Assembly (NCBI RefSeq): GCF_001187865.1
Contig: NZ_LGIT01000009.1
Span: forward strand, 124,001-188,000
DNA: 64,000 nt
Reading direction: 5' to 3'
DNA from: Klebsiella sp. RIT-PI-d
GTDB taxonomy: Bacteria > Pseudomonadota > Gammaproteobacteria > Enterobacterales > Enterobacteriaceae
The notes under the pieces were generated by a model. That model saw only the letters and a list, made by a program, of their open reading frames with translations, was not told where the DNA came from and did not search any database. The position numbers and the translations under genes were made by a program. Positions 50,387-58,815 of the stretch are shown piece after piece; within the stretch, counting starts at the first letter, position 1; each line of letters starts with the position of its first letter.

Positions 50387-50440
50387 TTAGTTCACAGGTG
50401 GGCGCTGCGGCCATAACTGAATTCTGACTGGAGAGGATCT

Positions 50441-50779
50441 ATGAAGCTGGTAACAGTGGTAATTAAGCCATTTAAACTCGAGGATGTGCGTGAAGCGCTC
50501 TCTTCTATTGGTATTCAGGGGCTGACCGTGACCGAAGTAAAAGGCTTCGGACGTCAGAAGGGACATGCTGAACTTTATCGTGGGGCAGAATACAGCGTTA
50601 ACTTCCTGCCAAAAGTAAAAATCGATGTGGCTATTGCCGACGATCAGCTTGATGAAGTGATCGATATTATCAGCAAAGCGGCCTACACCGGAAAAATTGG
50701 CGACGGCAAAATTTTTGTCGCCGAGCTGCAACGCGTCATTCGTATTCGTACCGGCGAAGCCGACGAAGCGGCGCTTTAA
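50441..50779 (+). CDS. glnK: nitrogen regulatory PII protein GlnK
   Basis: GlnK is the PII signal protein that plugs the AmtB ammonium channel when nitrogen becomes sufficient; it is switched by uridylylation. The 112-residue protein has the T-loop with Tyr51 (GHAELYRGAEY) and the C-loop TGKIGDGKIFV. GGAGAGGAT precedes the ATG. It is 31 bases upstream of amtB, the universal pairing. Confidence 0.98.
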   Translation: MKLVTVVIKPFKLEDVREALSSIGIQGLTVTEVKGFGRQKGHAELYRGAEYSVNFLPKVKIDVAIADDQLDEVIDIISKAAYTGKIGDGKIFVAELQRVIRIRTGEADEAAL

Positions 50780-50810
50780 CGCCTGACACACAGTGATAGG
50801 GAACGAGAAA

Positions 50811-52097
50811 ATGAAGATAGCAACGATCAAAACGGCTCTGGGTACGGTGGCGCTATTACCTGGCCTCGCGATGGCGGCACCGGCAGTGGCAGATAAAGCC
50901 GATAACGCATTTATGATGATCTGTACCGCGCTGGTGTTGTTTATGACCATTCCCGGCATTGCTCTGTTTTACGGCGGCCTGATCCGCGGTAAAAACGTGC
51001 TGTCGATGCTGACTCAGGTGATGGTGACATTCGCCCTCGTCTGCGTACTGTGGGTGATTTACGGTTACTCGCTGGCCTTTGGCGAAGGCAATAACTTCTT
51101 CGGCAACTTCAACTGGGTGATGCTGAAAAATATCGAACTGACCGCAGTGATGGGCAGCTTCTATCAGTATATTCACGTCGCGTTCCAGGGCTCTTTTGCC
51201 TGTATTACCGTGGGGCTGATTGTCGGTGCGCTGGCTGAGCGTATCCGCTTCTCTGCGGTACTGATTTTTGTTGTCGTGTGGCTGACGCTGTCCTACATTC
51301 CGATTGCGCACATGGTCTGGGGCGGCGGTCTGCTTGCATCGCACGGCGCGCTGGATTTTGCCGGCGGTACGGTAGTTCACATCAACGCGGCAATTGCCGG
51401 GCTGGTGGGTGCTTACCTGATCGGCAAACGTGTCGGTTTTGGTAAAGAAGCGTTCAAACCCCACAACTTGCCGATGGTATTTACCGGTACGGCGATCCTG
51501 TATGTTGGGTGGTTCGGTTTCAACGCCGGTTCAGCCAGTGCGGCCAGCGAAATTGCCGCGTTAGCTTTCGTTAACACCGTAGTGGCAACCGCAGCGGCTA
51601 TTCTGGCATGGGTGTTTGGCGAGTGGATCACCCGTGGTAAACCGTCTCTGCTGGGCGCCTGTTCCGGTGCTATCGCCGGGCTGGTTGGCGTAACGCCTGC
51701 CTGTGGCTATATCGGTGTCGGTGGTGCGCTGATTGTCGGTCTCGCCTCGGGGCTGGCAGGGCTGTGGGGTGTTACGATGCTTAAACGCATCCTGCGGGTT
51801 GACGATCCGTGTGACGTATTTGGGGTTCACGGCGTATGCGGCATTGTCGGCTGTATTCTGACCGGTATCTTTGCCGCGACATCGCTCGGTGGTGTTGGCT
51901 ATGCAGAGGGCGTCACCATGGGCCATCAGGTGCTGGTGCAGCTGGAAAGCATCGGTATTACCATTGTCTGGTCAGCGGTTGTTGCCTTTATTGCCTATAA
52001 ACTGGCCGATATGACCGTTGGACTGCGCGTACCGGAAGAGCAGGAGCGCGAAGGGCTGGATGTTAACAGCCACGGCGAGAATGCGTATAACGCCTGA
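50811..52097 (+). CDS. amtB: ammonium channel AmtB
   Basis: AmtB conducts ammonium/ammonia across the inner membrane and is gated by GlnK. The 428-residue precursor has a cleaved signal peptide (ending AMA-APAVAD), eleven spans, and the conserved pore and vestibule residues in ASHGALDFAGGTVVHINAA (first pore His) and FGVHGVCGIVG (second pore His). ATG 50811 gives the E. coli length; the GTG/ATG six codons upstream is less likely. Confidence 0.98.
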   Translation: MKIATIKTALGTVALLPGLAMAAPAVADKADNAFMMICTALVLFMTIPGIALFYGGLIRGKNVLSMLTQVMVTFALVCVLWVIYGYSLAFGEGNNFFGNFNWVMLKNIELTAVMGSFYQYIHVAFQGSFACITVGLIVGALAERIRFSAVLIFVVVWLTLSYIPIAHMVWGGGLLASHGALDFAGGTVVHINAAIAGLVGAYLIGKRVGFGKEAFKPHNLPMVFTGTAILYVGWFGFNAGSASAASEIAALAFVNTVVATAAAILAWVFGEWITRGKPSLLGACSGAIAGLVGVTPACGYIGVGGALIVGLASGLAGLWGVTMLKRILRVDDPCDVFGVHGVCGIVGCILTGIFAATSLGGVGYAEGVTMGHQVLVQLESIGITIVWSAVVAFIAYKLADMTVGLRVPEEQEREGLDVNSHGENAYNA

Positions 52098-52107
52098 TAA
52101 TAATAAT

Positions 52108-52139
52108 GCCGGGTGGCATATCGCTACCCGGCTTTTTTA
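52108..52139 (+). terminator. terminator after amtB
   Basis: Ten-base arms gccgggtggc / gctacccggc (one G-T pair) followed by six T residues. Its tail touches the end of the convergent tesB. Confidence 0.9.
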
Positions 52140-52140
52140 T

Positions 52141-53007
52141 TTAGACATGATTACGGTTACGCATTACCCCTTCCTGCACCGTTGAAGCCACCAGAATCCC
52201 ATCCTGAGTATAAAACTCACCGCGAACAAAGCCGCGTGCGCTGGAGGCAGACGTGCTTTCTACACTGTACAGCAGCCAGTCGTTCATCGTGAAAGGCCGG
52301 TGGAACCACATAGAGTGATCGATAGTGGCAACCTGCATCCCTTTTTCCAGAAAACCGACGCCGTGCGGCTGAAGCGCTACCGGCAGGAAATTGAAATCTG
52401 ATGCGTAGCCCAGTAGATACTGATGGACGCGTAAATCTTCCGGCATCGGGCCATTGGCACGCATCCACACCTGGCGGGCGGGTTCTGCAACGTGGCCTTT
52501 TAGCGGGTTATGAAACTCAACCGGGCGGATCTCCAGCGCCTTTTCGCTGAGAAATTTATCTTTGACCTGCGGCGGCAGGAGATGCGCGAGCGAAAGCGCA
52601 ATGTCGGTTTCTGATTTCAGCGAGTCCGGTGCCGGAGCAGGCGGCATCGTTTTTTGATGCTCATAACCCGATTCAGGCGCCTGAAATGACGCGGTCATAT
52701 AAAAAATGGGCTTACCGTTTTGCACGGCAGCAACGCGGCGAGCGCTAAAGCTGTTTCCATCGCGTAAAACTTCAACGTCATAAATAATCGGCTTTTCACT
52801 GTCGCCGGGACGCAAAAAATAGCTGTGAAAAGAGTGCACCAGGCGTTCTTCCGGCACGGTTTCTTTCGCGGCATAGAGCGCCTGACCTACCACTTGTCCG
52901 CCGAAAACCTGGCGCAGACCCAAATCCTGGCTCTGACCACGAAATAACCCTTCTTCAATTTTTTCCAGATTTAATAATGCCAGCAGATTGTTCAGCGCCT
53001 GACTCAT
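52141..53007 (-). CDS. tesB: acyl-CoA thioesterase II
   Basis: TesB cleaves medium- and long-chain acyl-CoA. The 288-residue double-hotdog protein has [14 protein letters not shown] in the first half and the catalytic-site segments HSMWFHRPF and [16 protein letters not shown] in the second half. The ATG at 53007 gives [20 protein letters not shown], matching E. coli; four codons further upstream there is another in-frame start without better support. Confidence 0.96.
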   Translation of the reverse strand: MSQALNNLLALLNLEKIEEGLFRGQSQDLGLRQVFGGQVVGQALYAAKETVPEERLVHSFHSYFLRPGDSEKPIIYDVEVLRDGNSFSARRVAAVQNGKPIFYMTASFQAPESGYEHQKTMPPAPAPDSLKSETDIALSLAHLLPPQVKDKFLSEKALEIRPVEFHNPLKGHVAEPARQVWMRANGPMPEDLRVHQYLLGYASDFNFLPVALQPHGVGFLEKGMQVATIDHSMWFHRPFTMNDWLLYSVESTSASSARGFVRGEFYTQDGILVASTVQEGVMRNRNHV

Positions 53008-53210
53008 AGCTTTCCTCACGTAAATAGCAGCCTGTAGCGTCCATTATAACGCAGAAAGGCAAGTGGTCCGATGGGTGCGAAAATCTGATTAACGGCCTGA
53101 TTCCAGGCAAAAATAAGTGACTTGTGCCACACTTACTCACGTTGTCTTTCTGTTAACCACTCATCTGGTGGGAATCAATCTCGCAGTGCATAGCGTAAAA
53201 GGAGAACGTA

Positions 53211-53780
53211 ATGAAAGTCGTGCACATGTTAAGTGGTATTGCCGTAGTGGTAGCGCTGTCGGCCTGTGCGGATAAAAGCGCAGATATTCAGACCCCAGCG
53301 CTTAATCCCAGTACGTCGGGTGTAGCTTCAAAAGCGGTTATTAAGCAGCCGAATGTTTCCGGTACAGTATGGATCCGTCAGAAAGTGGCTTTACCGCCTG
53401 ACGCTGTCCTGACCGTGACGGTTTCCGATGCGTCACAGTCTGATGCGCCATCAAAAGTGATCGCGCAGAAAGCCGTACGTACCGACGGTAAACAGCCGCC
53501 GTATAGCTACTTGCTGCCGTTCAATCCATCAGATATCAAGCCTGATGCCCGGATCCTGCTGAGCGCAGCGATTACGGTCAACGATAAACTGGTCTTTATT
53601 ACTGATGGCGTGAAACCTGTAATCAACCAGGGCGGCACTAAAGTCGACCTGACGCTGGTTCCGGTTCCACAAACGGCCGTGCCGATCCAGTCCAGCGGTG
53701 GTGCAGTAACGACGGTTCCGTCTACGTCGCCAACGCAAGTGACCCCGTCATCAGCTGTTCCGGCTCCGACGACCTGGTAA
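53211..53780 (+). CDS. ybaY: YbaY-family lipoprotein
   Basis: A 189-residue predicted lipoprotein of the YscW/type III secretion pilotin-like family (YbaY). It has a signal peptide with lipobox LSAC (Cys19), a beta-sandwich domain (about 45-150; VSGTVWIRQKVALPPDAVLTVTVSD) and a Pro/Thr/Ser/Val-rich tail (about 150-189). In E. coli it is osmotically and sigma-S controlled. AAGGAGAAC precedes the ATG. Confidence 0.94.
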   Translation: MKVVHMLSGIAVVVALSACADKSADIQTPALNPSTSGVASKAVIKQPNVSGTVWIRQKVALPPDAVLTVTVSDASQSDAPSKVIAQKAVRTDGKQPPYSYLLPFNPSDIKPDARILLSAAITVNDKLVFITDGVKPVINQGGTKVDLTLVPVPQTAVPIQSSGGAVTTVPSTSPTQVTPSSAVPAPTTW

Positions 53781-53791
53781 TACACGTTATA

Positions 53792-53819
53792 CCGCCCTCA
53801 TCATCACGGGTGAGGGCGG
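53792..53819. terminator. hairpin between convergent ybaY and atl
   Basis: A 9-bp perfect stem (ccgccctca / tgagggcgg) with a ten-base loop, directly before the atl stop codon. T-tracts are weak. Confidence 0.65.
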
Positions 53820-53820
53820 C

Positions 53821-54132
53821 TTAAAATACCCACCGATAATGCTGCATGTCGATTTGCCCACTCCCGGATACCGCCACGCCTTCTGCCAGGAGTGCCTCTC
53901 TTTGCCGCTGAAGATCCGGCCCGGTCAGTGAAATAGCGCCGTGTCGATTAACCACTCTGTGCCAGGGTAAAGATGAACCTTCCGGTAAGCGTCTGAGCAC
54001 GCCACCTACCTGACGCGCTGCTCGCGGCGATCCGGCCAGACGTGCAATATCGCCATAGGTCGTCACGTACCCTTCGGGTATCGCCGCCACAATTTGCCAG
54101 ACGCGATGAGGGAATGAGTCTTCTGGATACAT
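53821..54132 (-). CDS. atl: alkyltransferase-like protein Atl (YbaZ)
   Basis: Atl binds O6-alkylguanine lesions and flags them for nucleotide excision repair, without repairing them itself. The 103-residue protein has the alkyltransferase DNA-binding domain with Y25 and R39, and the active-site motif reads PWHRVV: Trp57 replaces the catalytic Cys of true alkyltransferases (PCHRV), which defines the ATL family. E. coli Atl also has Trp here. Confidence 0.95.
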   Translation of the reverse strand: MYPEDSFPHRVWQIVAAIPEGYVTTYGDIARLAGSPRAARQVGGVLRRLPEGSSLPWHRVVNRHGAISLTGPDLQRQREALLAEGVAVSGSGQIDMQHYRWVF

Positions 54133-54240
54133 GCCTGCTCCTTAAAATGATGTCAGGGCTAGCATAAGCGGCGCGGGGAAGGGTGGAAAGCAGGAAAATA
54201 ACCGGCTTGTGCAATAAACCAGCATACGATTGCCGGTAGC

Positions 54241-54269
54241 TTGCAATTGCCGGGCACAGCAGTGATAAT
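54241..54269 (+). promoter_or_regulatory. promoter of ffs
   Basis: TTGCAA at 54241-54246 and GATAAT at 54264-54269 with exactly 17 bases between, then a GC-rich discriminator (GCGCCTGCGCG). A start near 54277 would give a 24-base 5' leader, the known length of the E. coli 4.5S precursor removed by RNase P. Confidence 0.8.
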
Positions 54270-54300
54270 GCGCCTGCGCGTTGGTTACAACGCTCTCAAT

Positions 54301-54414
54301 GGGGGCCCTGTTGGTTCTCCCGCAATGCTACTCTGTTTACCAGGTCAGATCCGGAAGGAAGCAGCCAGAGCAGATGACGTGTGTGCCGGGATGTAGCTGG
54401 CAGGGCCCCCACCC
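54301..54414 (+). ncRNA. ffs: 4.5S RNA, signal recognition particle RNA
   Basis: A 114-base RNA that binds Ffh to form the bacterial SRP. Its ends pair (GGGGGCCCTG with CAGGGCCCCC), and the conserved tetraloop domain GATCCGGAAGGAAGCAGCC is present with the GGAA loop and the symmetric internal loop. The sequence differs from E. coli 4.5S RNA at only a few bases, several of which keep pairing in the long stem. Ends were set by alignment to the mature E. coli RNA. Confidence 0.98.
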
Positions 54415-54627
54415 AATTCTGCATTACCTCTTTTTCATACCCCCTCATTTCGTTATCGGCTTCTTGTCGTTTTTATCTCTGGTATCGTTAATCGTCCTGA
54501 AAAATACGCGTCATTCTTCTGTCATACATCCTGGACACAATAATAATTCGAGGAGTTTCAGGACCCGCGTCATCAATGGACTGAAAAAATATCACGTTAT
54601 AGATTGCCGATAAGGAAAGCGTTGCCC
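54415..54627. other. intergenic region after ffs
   Basis: No gene seen. It should hold the ffs 3' processing region and the promoter of the small operon at 54628. Confidence 0.4.
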
Positions 54628-54876
54628 ATGTCCACTGTCGTATTGAATGTCAAAATTGAAGAGACGCTAAAAGATAAACTTCGCCAGTATGCAGAGGCGA
54701 ATAATGACAACTTAAGCACGGCAACGGAGAAATTGCTGCTGTCGGCGTTTGAATTAACCTATGACGCTGAGGTGTCGGAAGACGAAATTGACAATCAGCA
54801 TATTGAAGAAGATACCCGCCCTTTCACGTCTAAAGAAATCAAAGCATTACGCAAAATTCTGAAGAAGAGAAAATGA
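54628..54876 (+). CDS. putative ribbon-helix-helix protein, first gene of a TA-like pair
   Basis: I do not recognise this 82-residue protein by name. Its N-terminal 40 residues (STVVLNVKIEETLKDKLRQ, then NNDNLSTATEKLLLSAFEL) fit a ribbon-helix-helix fold: one beta-strand and two helices as in Arc/CopG/ParD antitoxins. An acidic linker (VSEDEIDNQHIEEDTR) and a basic C-terminal helix (KALRKILKKRK) follow, a typical antitoxin layout. AAGGAAAG lies about eight bases before the ATG at 54628. The stop overlaps the next start as ATGA, so translation is coupled. An antitoxin or autoregulator role is inference. Confidence 0.75.
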   Translation: MSTVVLNVKIEETLKDKLRQYAEANNDNLSTATEKLLLSAFELTYDAEVSEDEIDNQHIEEDTRPFTSKEIKALRKILKKRK

Positions 54877-55088
54877 AATCACAGATCTCAGTCGCACGTA
54901 GCTGTAGCGAGGCGTATGCGCTGTTGCGTTCAGGCTATGTTAAACAAGTGCGTCTCAACTGGAATGTTGGCAGCGATGAGTTTTTTCGTATCGCCTCAGA
55001 CTGGTGCGAGACGGGGGCGAAAATTAAAAAAGAGGGCGGACGATTTATCATCTCGCTGAAAGGATTTCCGATCCCTCCTCAGCAGTAA
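54873..55088 (+). CDS. small hypothetical protein, second gene of a TA-like pair
   Basis: A 71-residue protein, starting four bases inside the preceding gene. I do not recognise the family. It is alpha/beta with SCSEAYALLRSGYVKQVRLNW, a central helix FFRIASDWCETGAKI, and a final beta-hairpin GGRFIISLKGFPIP. It has two cysteines, no signal peptide and no membrane span. Its size and position next to a ribbon-helix-helix gene suit a toxin or a co-regulator, but no toxin family signature is visible. A terminator follows at 55191. Confidence 0.7.
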   Translation: MKSQISVARSCSEAYALLRSGYVKQVRLNWNVGSDEFFRIASDWCETGAKIKKEGGRFIISLKGFPIPPQQ

Positions 55089-55190
55089 TAAAACGGTTAT
55101 GCTTATCACCTTAATGTGAAATCATCTGCGGTCATAATGACGCAAACAAAAATAGGTTTTCCACCTCATTAGGTTCAGGGATGATATTCA

Positions 55191-55219
55191 CGGCGGGCTT
55201 CTCCCCGCCGCTGTTTTTT
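55191..55219 (+). terminator. terminator after the small operon
   Basis: A 7-bp stem (cggcggg / cccgccg) with a six-base loop, then CTGTTTTTTT. It also borders the end of the convergent pdeB. Confidence 0.88.
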
Positions 55220-56784
55220 TAGCTTTCCGGGCGGTGCAGATTCTGTTCGGCCCATGCCATAAACGCATTCTTCTCAAGCGCCTTACTATAAAGCCAGCCC
55301 TGTCCGTACTCTACGCCGCGCTCGCGCAGCCATGCGGCCTGTTGTGGCGTTTCAATTCCTTCTGCCACTGTCTTAAGATTAAGCGTTTGCGCCAGCCTGA
55401 TGATATGGGGTGTAACCTGATTATGTTCCACCGTTTCCACGAAAAATTTATCGATTTTAAGCGTATCGGCCTCAATTCCATGTAGATAGCTCAGGCTGGA
55501 GAACCCCGTGCCAAAATCATCAATATAAACAGGATGACCGCTTTCCCGATAACGCGCAATCGCCGGGGCACTGACATTTAGATCGGTAAAACTGCGTTCA
55601 GTCAGTTCAAGGGCAATCTGCTCCGGCGCTATCCTCCAGCGGGCGACACGTTGCGCAATAAGCACTGGAAGCGTCGTTGAATGCAGATCGTTGGCTGAAA
55701 TGTTAATCGAGACATAATATTGCGGATGCTGTTGCAGCCATGGGCCTAAATCAGAGAAAACGCGCGCTACAATCAGCTCAGTCAGCGACGTCATTAATCC
55801 GTTTTGCTCTGCCAGCGGGATAAAAATATCCGGGGCAAGGAAAGTGCCGTCGGGCTGCGGCCAGCGGGCGAGCGCTTCAGCACCAACAATACGCTCATCG
55901 GTTAACGAGACAATGGGCTGATAGTGAACAATAATTTCCCGCGAGCGAATGGCGTTCTGTAAAAGCTGGTGAGGAGAGCGAAGATGACGCAGTACGCGCC
56001 GAATAAGCCAGGCGGATAGCATACTGATAGTAGCCCCAAACGGGAGCCAGTAGAGTAGCTGATGATGCCAGCCCTCATCCAGAGGGAGCGTTGAAGCCCA
56101 GGTCACTGTTGCGATATTAAGTTTCGGATAACGATTAATATTGTATATCACGTCATTATGCCGGAACTGTGTTTTGTTAGTGCTTAAAGCCTGCGCCCAG
56201 ACTTCTTGCGCATGTGGCGACGTACTGGCGACGATCGCATTATTTTTGAGCCCAATGAGCGCTATATTAATCGGCCACTGCCCGTAGGGGAGAACATCGA
56301 TTAAGGATTCAGGATCGACTATGACGACATAGTTGGCGCTACCCAGCCCCGCCATACTACGATCGATTCCGATATCGTTTTTGGTCGTCAGCCAAACTTG
56401 ATAGCCCTTTGATGTCAGAGCCTGCGAAGGTGGGAACTGTTTGCCGACTTTCATTTCTTCAAACGAAGAGCATAGAGGCTCGAGATCGTGAAAGTAGAGC
56501 ACTTCCTGAATATATCGATGACTATAAGAAACCTGACGCATCTCCAGTAGATGCTCGCGGCTGCACGGCGCAAGTTTACTTGATTTCAGTTGTTCAAGCG
56601 CCTCTTCAGCCTGCGTAGCAACCATTTGACTGCGGAGCATGACCTGCCTGGAAACGTTTTCAAGTTCAGCCGTAAAGGCCTGGCTGGCATTTTTATGCGC
56701 CATCCAGATGCTCAGGCTGACCGGTAATAATGCGGTAAGGATCAAGATGCCGGTAATAACCACGATCGGATGCCGGGTTTGCAT
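55219..56784 (-). CDS. pdeB: cyclic di-GMP phosphodiesterase PdeB (YlaB), CSS-motif type
   Basis: A membrane-bound EAL-domain phosphodiesterase that should hydrolyse cyclic di-GMP. The 521-residue protein has a span at about 9-30, a periplasmic CSS-motif domain (C74 and CSS at 105-107, redox-sensing via disulfide in relatives), a second span at about 242-263, then the EAL domain (EAL at 303-305). Catalytic motifs are intact: ELTERSF, YIDDFGTGFSS, KIDKFFV and AEGIET. ATG 56784 with GGAAAA upstream gives MQTRHPIVV, close to the E. coli start. Confidence 0.94.
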   Translation of the reverse strand: MQTRHPIVVITGILILTALLPVSLSIWMAHKNASQAFTAELENVSRQVMLRSQMVATQAEEALEQLKSSKLAPCSREHLLEMRQVSYSHRYIQEVLYFHDLEPLCSSFEEMKVGKQFPPSQALTSKGYQVWLTTKNDIGIDRSMAGLGSANYVVIVDPESLIDVLPYGQWPINIALIGLKNNAIVASTSPHAQEVWAQALSTNKTQFRHNDVIYNINRYPKLNIATVTWASTLPLDEGWHHQLLYWLPFGATISMLSAWLIRRVLRHLRSPHQLLQNAIRSREIIVHYQPIVSLTDERIVGAEALARWPQPDGTFLAPDIFIPLAEQNGLMTSLTELIVARVFSDLGPWLQQHPQYYVSINISANDLHSTTLPVLIAQRVARWRIAPEQIALELTERSFTDLNVSAPAIARYRESGHPVYIDDFGTGFSSLSYLHGIEADTLKIDKFFVETVEHNQVTPHIIRLAQTLNLKTVAEGIETPQQAAWLRERGVEYGQGWLYSKALEKNAFMAWAEQNLHRPES

Positions 56785-56967
56785 AATGACTTTTCCTGTG
56801 GGCATAAATGGCGTGGTAGCGGAATACGATATTCTGCAAATAATAGCGCTGGATAGAAGAAGATACCTTGATTTTATTCAGTAGACAAAAGTCATAAAAA
56901 GAGCGAGTAACAAAATACTGTCCTGATGCTAATCCTCTTGATCTTTAGTCTCGGCCAGGTTACCTTA

Positions 56968-56984
56968 ATGTTATGTTATAACAT
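56968..56984 (+). promoter_or_regulatory. Zur box upstream of rpmE2-rpmJ2
   Basis: ATGTTATGTTATAACAT is a near-perfect AT-rich palindrome (ATGTTAT / ATAACAT) fitting the enterobacterial Zur consensus. It ends 17 bases before the rpmE2 ATG. Zur repression of the zinc-free L31/L36 paralogues is well known, so the site and genes agree. Confidence 0.85.
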
Positions 56985-57000
56985 AATGAATGAGGCTGTT

Positions 57001-57261
57001 ATGAAACCGGACATTCACCCCTACTATCGTACCGTGGTATTCCACGACACCAGCGTGGACGAGTATTTTAAAGTAGGCTCGACCATTAAAACCGATCGTG
57101 AGATCGAGCTCGAAGGCGTTACCTATCCTTATGTGACGCTCGACGTCTCGTCAGCTTCTCATCCGTACTATACCGGCAAGCAGAAGACCCTGAGTAATGA
57201 AGGCAGCGCCGCGCGTTTCCAGCAGCGCTACGGCCGTTTTATTGGCGCTAAAAGGAGCTAA
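57001..57261 (+). CDS. rpmE2: 50S ribosomal protein L31 type B (zinc-independent)
   Basis: The alternative L31 (YkgM) that replaces zinc-binding L31 on ribosomes when zinc is scarce, freeing zinc. The 86-residue protein begins [20 protein letters not shown] and contains no cysteine, so the CxxC zinc motifs of L31 are absent. The ATG at 57001 fits the family; the upstream extension would run through the Zur box. It is paired with rpmJ2, four bases downstream. Confidence 0.96.
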   Translation: MKPDIHPYYRTVVFHDTSVDEYFKVGSTIKTDREIELEGVTYPYVTLDVSSASHPYYTGKQKTLSNEGSAARFQQRYGRFIGAKRS

Positions 57262-57264
57262 AAC

Positions 57265-57405
57265 ATGCAGGTGCTTAACTCGTTACGTAGCGCCAAACAG
57301 CGCCATCCTGATTGTCAGATAGTCAGACGAAAAGGGCGGCTGTACGTTATCTGCAAAACAAATCCGCGCTTTAAAGCGGTGCAGGGACGTAAAAAAAGAC
57401 GCTAA
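57265..57405 (+). CDS. rpmJ2: 50S ribosomal protein L36 type B (zinc-independent)
   Basis: The alternative L36 (YkgO), 46 residues: it starts [17 protein letters not shown] and ends in KKRR. Only two cysteines remain, so the four-ligand zinc ribbon of L36 is lost. AAAGGAGC precedes the ATG. Its stop codon overlaps that of the convergent acetyltransferase gene. Confidence 0.95.
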   Translation: MQVLNSLRSAKQRHPDCQIVRRKGRLYVICKTNPRFKAVQGRKKRR

Positions 57406-58103
57406 GCGCGCAGACTTTGTAGCGTGCGCTTTTGTTTGCCGTCGGCAGTAAAGTTGTCGGCGGCAAGCCAGGCCCGCAGTGCGCAGTCGACCTGCGGCCA
57501 TTCACTGTCAATGATTGAAAACCAGTCGGTATCCCGATTATGGCCTTTTACCACCAGCGCCTGACGAAAGCGTCCCTCATAATGAAAACCCAGCCGCTGT
57601 GCCGCCTGGCGCGAAGGCGCGTTCAAACTATTGCACTTCCACTCGTAACGTCGATAGCCGAGCGTGTCGAAAACATACCTCATTAGCAGCCAGTGAGCTT
57701 CGGTAGACATCGGCGTCTGGCTGAGCCGCGGTGAAAAATGCACGTGTCCCACCTCAATGACACCGTTTTTACTATCCACCCTCATCAGGGCAAACACGCC
57801 CACTGCGCGAGCCGTACGCCGATCGATAATGGCGAAATAAATCGTGTCATGTAGAGTACAGTTGTCGTCGACCCACTGCTGGTAAGCCGTTTCACTGGTT
57901 TCCGGTTCGCGCATTAACCACGTCCAGCCCCGCGTATCTTCAGCGCTCGCATAGGCAGAAAACAGATCGCTGGCGTGATCCTGCCTCAACGGCTCAAGCC
58001 GACAATAATGTCCCTCAAGGGTAATACGTTGTGGATACGGCCGCTCCTGCCAGTCGGGCAGAGCGCGACCTACCGGCTGACCAAATTGATTTAACTCGCT
58101 CAT
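57402..58103 (-). CDS. GNAT-family N-acetyltransferase (RimJ/RimL type)
   Basis: A 233-residue GNAT acetyltransferase of the RimL-like group; substrate unknown. It has the N-terminal [14 protein letters not shown] block, [21 protein letters not shown], the acetyl-CoA loop region ([20 protein letters not shown]) and the [26 protein letters not shown] signature. ATG 58103 has AAGGAG eight bases upstream, better than the start five codons earlier. It is divergent from a broken MocR-type gene that may once have controlled it. Confidence 0.9.
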   Translation of the reverse strand: MSELNQFGQPVGRALPDWQERPYPQRITLEGHYCRLEPLRQDHASDLFSAYASAEDTRGWTWLMREPETSETAYQQWVDDNCTLHDTIYFAIIDRRTARAVGVFALMRVDSKNGVIEVGHVHFSPRLSQTPMSTEAHWLLMRYVFDTLGYRRYEWKCNSLNAPSRQAAQRLGFHYEGRFRQALVVKGHNRDTDWFSIIDSEWPQVDCALRAWLAADNFTADGKQKRTLQSLRA

Positions 58104-58207
58104 CGTAAACTCCTTCAATGACTGGTGGCGTAAGCGTAAGCTGATTGTGGATCCATAAAAAGGACCAGCCGGTCAGTTTTCAATAGTGCCACGATAGTGA
58201 GGGGAAC

Positions 58208-58815
58208 GTGAATATTCCGGATGAGGCGTTGTATGGCTTCCTGCGAAATGCGCTGGACGAACGCGGCGCGCAGACGCGCCAGCGTGTGCTATATCATGCA
58301 TTGCAGGCTGCTTCGGAACGTTCAGTAAAACCCTGTTTCCCGCATTACGCATTGGTTTTATGGTGCTGCCATCCGCGCTGGCCGGGGCGGTAAATCCTGT
58401 TATTGCCTCATTATTGCGCGGTGGACATCGCGCTGAGCAACTGGCGCTGGCGCACTTTATAGAGGAAGGGCATTACGCCCGTCATTTAGCCGCTATGCGA
58501 CGGCTTTATCGCAAACGTCAGCAGGCGCTACGCGACGCGCTGGCAAGTGAAATGCGCGTTGTGCATCAGGTGCGGGGCGGTAAAGGGGGGCTGCATTTGA
58601 CCGTTATTCTGAAGGGCGTCAATGATTATGCCATTGTCAGGCAGGCCCGCCGTTATCAAATAGCGCCGGGCGCACTAAGTCGTTTATATCTTGATCCCGC
58701 GACGGCTCAGCACGGGTTAATCCTCGGCTACGGAAATACGCCGGCCTCGCTCTACCCAGGCGCAATACGCACGCTTAACCGGCTGATTGAGCAGACTCCG
58801 CGCGGGCAAGCGTAA
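58208..58815 (+). pseudogene. MocR/GntR-type PLP-dependent regulator, internally deleted
   Basis: Two separated parts of a MocR regulator are joined. The 5' part (from GTG 58208) reads LYGFLRNALDERGAQTRQRVLYHALQAA, the start of a GntR-type DNA-binding domain. From about 58315 a different frame reads GTFSKTLFPALRIGFMVLP and continues to GALSRLYLDP ... [10 protein letters not shown] at 58815: the PLP-lysine region and C-terminus of the aminotransferase-like domain. Most of the helix-turn-helix, linker and aminotransferase core, roughly 250-300 residues by family length, is missing, and the frame shifts at the junction. The product cannot be functional. Confidence 0.88.

Noticed and set aside
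50856-51464. 202-codon open frame antisense to amtB
   Set aside because: His/Asn/Arg-rich low-quality sequence typical of antisense frames; amtB is intact and conserved.
52083-52140. attachment site or IS end near amtB
   Set aside because: The inverted repeat is a plain Rho-independent terminator with a T-tract; no target duplication or transposase nearby.
58208-58393. independent small protein gene
   Set aside because: Its first half is the N-terminus of a MocR regulator and its second half is the out-of-frame reading of the PLP-lysine region, so it is part of the pseudogene.
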